A stretch of DNA of 64,000 nucleotides from Arthrobacter oryzae (GTDB taxonomy: Bacteria; Actinomycetota; Actinomycetes; Actinomycetales; Micrococcaceae). Below the pieces are notes generated by a model. It did no database searches. It was not told where the DNA came from and saw nothing but the letters and a program-made list of their open reading frames with translations. The stretch lies in the NCBI RefSeq assembly GCF_030718995.1, contig NZ_CP132204.1, forward strand, positions 4,154,001 to 4,218,000, in the 5' to 3' direction. Shown here in pieces: positions 58,701 to 64,000 of this stretch; position 1 is the first letter of the stretch, and the number at the start of each line of letters is the position of its first letter. The translations under genes and the position numbers were made by a program.

Positions 58701-59663
58701 ATGCCGCGTTCACGCCACTCAGAAGCCCTCAGGGCTGCACAACTGTATTACCTCCAGGACCTGACCATGGACGCCATAGCCAGGGAACTCCGGACCTCAA
58801 GATCCACGGTTTCACGGCTTCTTTCGGCTGCCCGGGAGACCGGGCTGGTCCAGATCCAGATCCGCAATCCGCTCGACACCGGCCCGGAACTGGAGAACAT
58901 GATCCGGGCCCAATACCGGGTGGATGTCCACGTTGTTCCGGTGGTGGACACCCTGAATGAGGCGGAGACCCTTGACAGGGTAGCCATGCAGGCCGCAAGG
59001 ACCATCGGCCCGCTGGTTGACTCCAACGCCATCATCGGAGTCGCCTGGGGCTCCACGCTCAGCGCCGTGAGCCGGCACCTCACCCGGAAGATCACCCATG
59101 ACAGCGTGATCGTCCAGCTCAACGGCGCCGGCAACATGCAGACCACCGGCATCACCTACGCGAGTGACATCATGCGCAGGTTCGGCAGCGCCTACGGTGC
59201 ACGCGTTGAACAGTTTCCCGTTCCGGCCTTCTTTGACCATGCGGCCACCAAGACCGCCATGTGGAATGAACGCAGCGTCCAGCGCATCCTGGAACTGCAG
59301 TCGCGCATGAGCATCGCCATCTTCGGCGTGGGATCCGTGGACGCCGACTACCCTAGCCACGTGTACGCCGGCGGCTACCTCGACGAAAGCGACCTGAACA
59401 TCCTGGCCACCTCGGACGTGGTGGGGGACGTAGCCACGGTGTTCTTCCGGGGCGACGGGTCCTCCGACGGCATCACGCTCAACGAAAGGTCCACCGGCCC
59501 TGCGCTGGCGCAGTTGCGGCAGGTCCGGCGGCGCATCTGCGTCGTTTCGGGTGCTTCGAAAATCAACGGGCTGCGCGGCGCCCTCGCCGCAGGGCTTGCC
59601 ACGGACCTGATCCTCGATGAGGCCACGGCACGGCGCCTGGTGAGTACTGACGGGCTGTCCTGA
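58701..59663 (+). CDS. SorC/DeoR-type sugar-binding transcriptional regulator
   Basis: The 320-residue protein has an N-terminal helix-turn-helix (LTMDAIARELRTSRSTVSRLLSAA in part) and a SorC-type sugar-binding domain (IIGVAWGSTLSAVSRHL, GVGSVDADYPSHVYAGGYL, VVSGASKINGLRGALAAGL). The ATG at 58701 was chosen for the family N-terminus and the GGAAG upstream. Its divergent position beside glpD makes it the likely glycerol regulator, but SorC members respond to many sugar phosphates. Confidence 0.88.
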   Translation: MPRSRHSEALRAAQLYYLQDLTMDAIARELRTSRSTVSRLLSAARETGLVQIQIRNPLDTGPELENMIRAQYRVDVHVVPVVDTLNEAETLDRVAMQAARTIGPLVDSNAIIGVAWGSTLSAVSRHLTRKITHDSVIVQLNGAGNMQTTGITYASDIMRRFGSAYGARVEQFPVPAFFDHAATKTAMWNERSVQRILELQSRMSIAIFGVGSVDADYPSHVYAGGYLDESDLNILATSDVVGDVATVFFRGDGSSDGITLNERSTGPALAQLRQVRRRICVVSGASKINGLRGALAAGLATDLILDEATARRLVSTDGLS

Positions 59664-59732
59664 CCCCGGCCGCCAGCCACGCCCGGCCTGTCCAGGGGAG
59701 GAAGGCGGTGCCGAGTCGGTAGAGTCAGTGCT

Positions 59733-60608
59733 ATGAAAAATTCGCCCCGGCTGAGCCTTAATAACGGTGTGCTGATCGACCAATTGGGCTTCGGGCTCTA
59801 CAAAGTTCCGCCGGCTGACGCTGCCGGCCTGGTGACCATGGCGCTGGAGGCCGGTTACCGCCACTTCGATACCGCCGCCATGTACGGGAACGAAACCGGG
59901 GTGGGCAAGGCCATTGGCGGGCTCTCCGGCTTTGCCGGAGGCGGTCCGGCCGGAGGCTCCGGCGAGGCCGCACCCTCCCTCTCCCGTGAGGACCTCTTCG
60001 TCACCACGAAGGTGTGGAACGACGACCATGGTTACGACGCAACGATGCGGGCCTTCGACACGTCCATGTTCAACCTGGGGATGGAGTACGTTGACCTGTA
60101 CCTCATCCATTGGCCATGCGCCGGCCGCGGGCTCTTCACGGAAAGCTACCGGGCCATGGAGACGCTTTACCGCGAAGGCAGGATCCGGGCCATAGGCGTG
60201 TCCAACTTCCAGCCCGCCCATCTTGAGCGCCTCCTGGAAACCGCCGAGGTGGTCCCCGCCGTGAACCAGATTGAGCTCCACCCCTGGCTGCAGCAGGAGG
60301 AACTCCGCCAGCTGCACTCCCGGCTCGGGATCCGCACCGAGGCCTGGAGCCCGCTCGGCCGGGGCAAGGTACTGGAGGATCCGGTGGTCCTGGAACTGGC
60401 GGCCGTGCACCGCCGGACCGCGGCCCAGATCATCCTGCGCTGGCACGTCCAGCTGGGCAACGTGGTGATCCCGAAGGCCAGCTCCTACACCCGGATCCGC
60501 GAAAACCTGAACGTCTTCGGCTTTGCGTTGAATGACCAGGACATGGCCGCACTGGCCGCCCTGGAACGCGGCCAGCGGACAGGTTCCCACCCGGACGACG
60601 TCAACTAG
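59733..60608 (+). CDS. Aldo/keto reductase
   Basis: The 291-residue NADPH-dependent reductase has the catalytic tetrad: Asp in HFDTAAMYGNE with Tyr in the same block, Lys in VTTKVWND, and His in LIHWPCAG. The cofactor end is KASSYTRIRENLNVF. It has a glycine/alanine-rich insertion near residue 65. A -10-like TAGAGT lies seven bases before the ATG. It starts 69 bp after the regulator and ends 11 bp before the hydrolase gene. Confidence 0.92.
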   Translation: MKNSPRLSLNNGVLIDQLGFGLYKVPPADAAGLVTMALEAGYRHFDTAAMYGNETGVGKAIGGLSGFAGGGPAGGSGEAAPSLSREDLFVTTKVWNDDHGYDATMRAFDTSMFNLGMEYVDLYLIHWPCAGRGLFTESYRAMETLYREGRIRAIGVSNFQPAHLERLLETAEVVPAVNQIELHPWLQQEELRQLHSRLGIRTEAWSPLGRGKVLEDPVVLELAAVHRRTAAQIILRWHVQLGNVVIPKASSYTRIRENLNVFGFALNDQDMAALAALERGQRTGSHPDDVN

Positions 60609-60619
60609 GATTCAACAGC

Positions 60620-61549
60620 ATGGAACAAGTGGACACCGGACCGGCGCAGGCCCCGCCCCTCTTCAGCGGGCAACTCGATGACAGGACGCAGGCCGCCAGT
60701 GTGGACCTGCACGGCTGCAACGTGGACTACTGGGTCTACGAACCGCTCAGCGTGACGGCTGAGACGAGGACCATCCTGGTGATCCATGGCTTCCGCGGCG
60801 ACCATCACGGCCTGCTCCGGGTCGCGGACCAGCTCCCGGACATGCGGCTCATCATGCCGGACCTGCCCGGGTTCGGCAGTTCGGACGCCTTCACGGACGG
60901 CGAACACAGCGTCGGGCGGTACGGGCAGTTCATCAGCGACTTCATGGCGGCCGTGGGCCTCGGTCCTGACACGGTGCTGCTGGGACATTCCTTCGGATCC
61001 ATTATTGCCGGCCATTTCGTGGCGGCGAACCCAGGTGCGGTGTACCCGCTGATCCTCATCAACCCCATCGCGGCGCCGGCACTGGAGGGACCCAAGGGCG
61101 TCATGACCAAGCTTGCCGTCCTCTACTACGAGGCCTCCGCCAGGCTGCCCCGCACGCTCGGCCTTTACCTCCTTCGCAGCCGGCTGATCGTGAGAGTCAT
61201 GAGCGTGGCCATGGCCAAGACCAGGGACAAACGGCTCCTGAGCTTCATCCACGGGCAGCACAGTGCTTACTTCTCCGCATTCGCCAACCGGGACAGCCTG
61301 CTCGAATCCTTCAAGGCATCCGTCGGGAGCAACGTGTCCGAAGTTGCCGCTGACCTGGCACTGCCGGTACTGCTGGTTGCCGGCGAGAAGGACGAGATCG
61401 CGATGCTTCCGGACCAGCACAAGCTGAAGGCGCTGCTGCCGGACGGCACCCTGGAGGTCATTCCCGGCGTGGGGCACCTCATCCATTACGAGACACCCGA
61501 ACCGGCCGCCGGCTACATCAGACGCTTCCTGAAGGACCATCCCGCGTGA
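60620..61549 (+). CDS. Alpha/beta hydrolase
   Basis: The 309-residue protein is an alpha/beta hydrolase with HGFRGDHHGLLRV (oxyanion region), MPDLPGFGSSDAF, the nucleophile elbow LLGHSFGSIIAGHF (Ser in GHSFG), and the distal histidine in GVGHLIHYE. Substrate unknown. It overlaps the glycosyltransferase start by four bases (GTGA), so the two are translated together. Confidence 0.9.
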   Translation: MEQVDTGPAQAPPLFSGQLDDRTQAASVDLHGCNVDYWVYEPLSVTAETRTILVIHGFRGDHHGLLRVADQLPDMRLIMPDLPGFGSSDAFTDGEHSVGRYGQFISDFMAAVGLGPDTVLLGHSFGSIIAGHFVAANPGAVYPLILINPIAAPALEGPKGVMTKLAVLYYEASARLPRTLGLYLLRSRLIVRVMSVAMAKTRDKRLLSFIHGQHSAYFSAFANRDSLLESFKASVGSNVSEVAADLALPVLLVAGEKDEIAMLPDQHKLKALLPDGTLEVIPGVGHLIHYETPEPAAGYIRRFLKDHPA

Positions 61550-62622
61550 AAATCATCATCGACGCCCGCTTCACCCGACTGGACCACCACGACGGCATCA
61601 GCAGGTACGGCGCCAGCCTGATCGCGGCCACGGCCAAAATTGCCGACGTCTCAATGCTCATCAGCGACCCGAGGCAGCTGGCACTGCTCCCGGATGTGCC
61701 TTACACGCTGATCAACAGCCCGCTCTCCCCCGCGGAACTGTTCGTGGCTGCCAAAGTCAACAAGCTGGGCGCCGACGTCGTGGTCTGCCCGATGCAGACC
61801 ATGGGGACGCTCGGCCGGAAATACGCCCTGGTGCTGACGCTTCACGACCTGATCTACTATGAGCACCCTGCCCCGCCGGGCTTCCTGCCGGCGCCTGTCC
61901 GCGTGCTCTGGCGCCTCTACCACAAGGCGTACTGGCCGCAGCGGATGCTCCTGAACCGGGCGGACGTGGTGGCCACCATCAGCCACACAACCGAAGCCCT
62001 GATCGCAAAGCACCGCCTCACCCGCCGGCCGGTCCGGATTGTGGGAAACGCCCCGCAGCACGGCCACACACCGCGCGACCCCGGAGCCGGCGCTGACCGG
62101 ACCCTCCTCTACATGGGCTCGTTCATGCCGTACAAGAACGTGGAAACCATGGTGCGCGGGATGGCCGAACTGCCCGACATGACGCTCCACCTCCTCAGCC
62201 GCATCACGCCGCAGCGCAGGGCGGAACTCGAAGCCCTGGTGCCGCCTGGCGCCGACGTTGTGTTCCACAACGGCGTCACGGACGCTGAATACGAGGAATT
62301 CCTGGCCCGGACCACGGCCCTGATCAGCCTTTCGCGTGCGGAGGGTTACGGACTCCCGCTCGTGGAGGCGATGTCCCACGGCACACCCGTGATCGCCAGC
62401 GACATCCCTATTTTCCGTGAAGTGGGGCACGACGCCGTGAGCTATGTCCATCCGGATTCCCCGTCCGAGTTCGCCGAAGCTGTTCGGAGGCTGGAGGAGC
62501 CGGAAGTATGGAAGGCGCTGTCCCGCCGTTCCGTGGAACGGGCAGCGGAGTTCAGCTGGGACCACTCCGCGCGGCAACTCGTGCAGCTGGCCGGGGAAGC
62601 CGCCGGAATCAACCGGCGCTGA
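61546..62622 (+). CDS. Family 4 glycosyltransferase
   Basis: The 358-residue GT-B enzyme has the N-terminal domain with LTLHDLIYYEHPAPPG and the C-terminal donor domain with the E-x7-E motif region LSRAEGYGLPLVEAMSHGTPV. It resembles mannosyl- or rhamnosyl-transferases of envelope glycans. No membrane segment is seen. It overlaps the hydrolase gene by four bases; acceptor and donor are unknown. Confidence 0.9.
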   Translation: MKIIIDARFTRLDHHDGISRYGASLIAATAKIADVSMLISDPRQLALLPDVPYTLINSPLSPAELFVAAKVNKLGADVVVCPMQTMGTLGRKYALVLTLHDLIYYEHPAPPGFLPAPVRVLWRLYHKAYWPQRMLLNRADVVATISHTTEALIAKHRLTRRPVRIVGNAPQHGHTPRDPGAGADRTLLYMGSFMPYKNVETMVRGMAELPDMTLHLLSRITPQRRAELEALVPPGADVVFHNGVTDAEYEEFLARTTALISLSRAEGYGLPLVEAMSHGTPVIASDIPIFREVGHDAVSYVHPDSPSEFAEAVRRLEEPEVWKALSRRSVERAAEFSWDHSARQLVQLAGEAAGINRR

Positions 62623-62660
62623 GGCCCGGCCGCCGGGGCTCCTCCGGTACACAGGACGTC

Positions 62661-64000
62661 TTACAGGACGTCCACGCCGTCGAGCCTCAGCTGGACGGGA
62701 TCATCGCTGCGCCGCGCGGCCGCCGCCGCCTTGACCGCCCGCATCACGCGCGTCGCCTCGGCCGCCTGGGCATACGGAATGAACAGCAGGGTCCGGACGT
62801 CCTCGCCGGCGTCCCGCCGGGGCGCCCGCGCGTCAGTCAGCACCAGGGGCGCCGGCCCGGCGGCCCGAAGGTGGATGCCCTGTCTGGCCAACTGCTGATC
62901 AATCGCTTCGGTAAAGTGCACGACGGCGGTCCGGCCGCCGGTTACGGAGGCAATCCTGACAGCCGGGGGCAGCTGGAGTTCCTGCCGCAGTGCGAGCTCG
63001 CGCCGGGCGTACCCTCCGGCGTCCCAGCGAAGCAGCGCACCGACTCCGGCGGTGTCGTCGGCAGTGATCACCACCAGCCCGCCCTCGCGGGCGGGCCTGA
63101 CGAGCGCTGCGGCGTTGAACCAGCGCCGGACGGCGTCCTCCCCCGCGCGGAGATTTTCGCGGCGGAGCAACGAGTCTCCGTCCAGGAGCAGCGCTGCGGC
63201 ATAACCCCCGGCTGCCACCGGTTCCGCTCCAATCGTGGCCACGACGAGGGACTTTGTGTCCGGGACAGTGGCTTTGACGTGGTCCCCCGACGAAGTGACC
63301 ACGGGCTTGCCGGGAAACGCCCGGCCCAGTTCCTCCGCGGTGCGCATCACCCCGGTGGCGGACCGGCGCAGCCTGGGGCTGGTGCAGTGGCTGCAACGCC
63401 AGTCCGGAGCGGAAGCGGAACACCAGCGGCAGTGCGGCACGGCCGGGCTGCCGGCGGCACCGGCAACAGCGAGGGGTCCACTGCACGCAGGGCACCGGGC
63501 CGGTTCCCGGCAGGAATCACAAACCAGCGACGGCGCATAGCCGGACCGGGCCACCTGTACCAGCACCGGACCGCGCTCCAGGCCTTCCTTGGCGGCGCGC
63601 CAGGCCGCCCCCGGCAGCCTGGCGATCCGGGCAAGGGGGTCGCGTTCCTGTTCGAAGCTGTCCGCCGTATTGACCACGCGCGGCACGGTGCGGCGCACTT
63701 CCTGCCGGCCGGCTTCCACTGGCCGGGCCCAGCCCGCCTCCACCAGTCGCTCGAGTTCGGTGCTGCGCGTGTGTGCGGCCAGCAGGCACGCCGCACGTTC
63801 CTGGTCCGCCCGCAGGAGGAGGACGTCGCGGGTATGGGCATAGGGCGACCGCTGTTCGATATGGAGGTCGTCGCCGTCGTCCCAGCACACCACAAGGCCC
63901 AGGTTATGCACGGGAGCGTAGGCCGCCGAGCGGGTACCGACCACCACCCCGGCGCTGCCGGTGAGCACACGGAGGTAATTGCGGTAGCGGGGCGTCGGAC
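62661..64000 (-). CDS. priA: Primosomal protein N' (PriA), C-terminal part, cut by window edge
   Basis: The visible 446 or so residues begin inside a conserved RYRNYLRV block and GVVVGTRSAAYAP, continue through the CxxC zinc pairs (CDSC, CPAC, CRWC, CSHC) and end with LQLPPAVRIASV and a C-terminal fold. The frame stays open to the window end, so the 5' part lies outside. Classical helicase motifs V and VI (GTQMIAKG, QVAGRAGR) are replaced by ATIGAEPVAAGG and a region without the two arginines. Such helicase-dead PriA is known in actinobacteria. It converges on the glycosyltransferase gene. Confidence 0.9.
   Translation of the reverse strand, partial: PTPRYRNYLRVLTGSAGVVVGTRSAAYAPVHNLGLVVCWDDGDDLHIEQRSPYAHTRDVLLLRADQERAACLLAAHTRSTELERLVEAGWARPVEAGRQEVRRTVPRVVNTADSFEQERDPLARIARLPGAAWRAAKEGLERGPVLVQVARSGYAPSLVCDSCREPARCPACSGPLAVAGAAGSPAVPHCRWCSASAPDWRCSHCTSPRLRRSATGVMRTAEELGRAFPGKPVVTSSGDHVKATVPDTKSLVVATIGAEPVAAGGYAAALLLDGDSLLRRENLRAGEDAVRRWFNAAALVRPAREGGLVVITADDTAGVGALLRWDAGGYARRELALRQELQLPPAVRIASVTGGRTAVVHFTEAIDQQLARQGIHLRAAGPAPLVLTDARAPRRDAGEDVRTLLFIPYAQAAEATRVMRAVKAAAAARRSDDPVQLRLDGVDVL

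Noticed and set aside
1..64000. tRNA, rRNA or CRISPR array
   Set aside because: No cloverleaf, rRNA core sequence or regularly spaced repeats were recognised by eye. A tRNAscan or CRISPR-finder run would be decisive.

Overview
The window is high-GC DNA with many GTG starts and tight minus-strand operons. It looks like a chromosomal segment of a Gram-positive actinobacterium of the Micrococcaceae, close to Arthrobacter/Pseudarthrobacter. The taxonomic reading is inference. It rests on the ctaCDF / ctaE-qcrCAB respiratory layout, the DUF3043, DUF3054 and DUF3097 proteins, a helicase-degenerate PriA C-terminus, and a CIRCE-hrcA-dnaJ-rsmE...phoH-ybeY-corC-era order. No tRNA, rRNA, CRISPR array or intact insertion sequence was recognised.

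Layout. Positions 1-6250 are an accessory, decayed stretch. It holds a truncated tyrosine recombinase and a degenerate recombinase relative, both lying between two identical 15-bp repeats. It also holds small membrane or secreted unknowns, a cutinase-PxKF gene broken by two frameshifts, and a LysE fragment. Positions 6250-8574 carry small metabolic genes and trpD. Positions 8687-17470 encode the cytochrome bc1-aa3 branch (ctaE-qcrC-qcrA-qcrB on plus; ctaC-ctaD-ctaF on minus). A GntR regulator and an HPr phosphocarrier gene sit between the two halves, with a DasR-type operator between them. Positions 17600-27310 hold erpA, an M20 peptidase, pyrD, two tandem hydrolases, uppS, recO and leuA with a leucine-rich leader peptide.

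Positions 27400-49400 hold an M13 peptidase, an LCP cell-wall ligase, the era/corC/ybeY/phoH operon, a GerMN lipoprotein, the rsmE/dnaJ/hrcA operon under CIRCE, hemW, lepA, an orphan PemK/MazF-like gene, rpsT, holA and comEC-comEA. Positions 49500-64000 hold a secreted unknown, degV, leuS with its own short leucine leader peptide and attenuator hairpin, the glycerol genes glpD-glpF-glpK with a divergent SorC-type regulator, an aldo/keto reductase-hydrolase-glycosyltransferase run, and the 3' part of priA, cut by the window edge.

Most of the window is core genome. The signals most worth a second look are regulatory: matching leucine leader peptides in front of both leuA and leuS, the dre-like operator between the GntR gene and HPr, and several starts whose -10 box sits 6-7 nt upstream (candidate leaderless mRNAs). 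The repeat-flanked recombinase remnant at the left edge is the best candidate for mobile DNA. I did not find convincing evidence of an entirely new multi-gene system.
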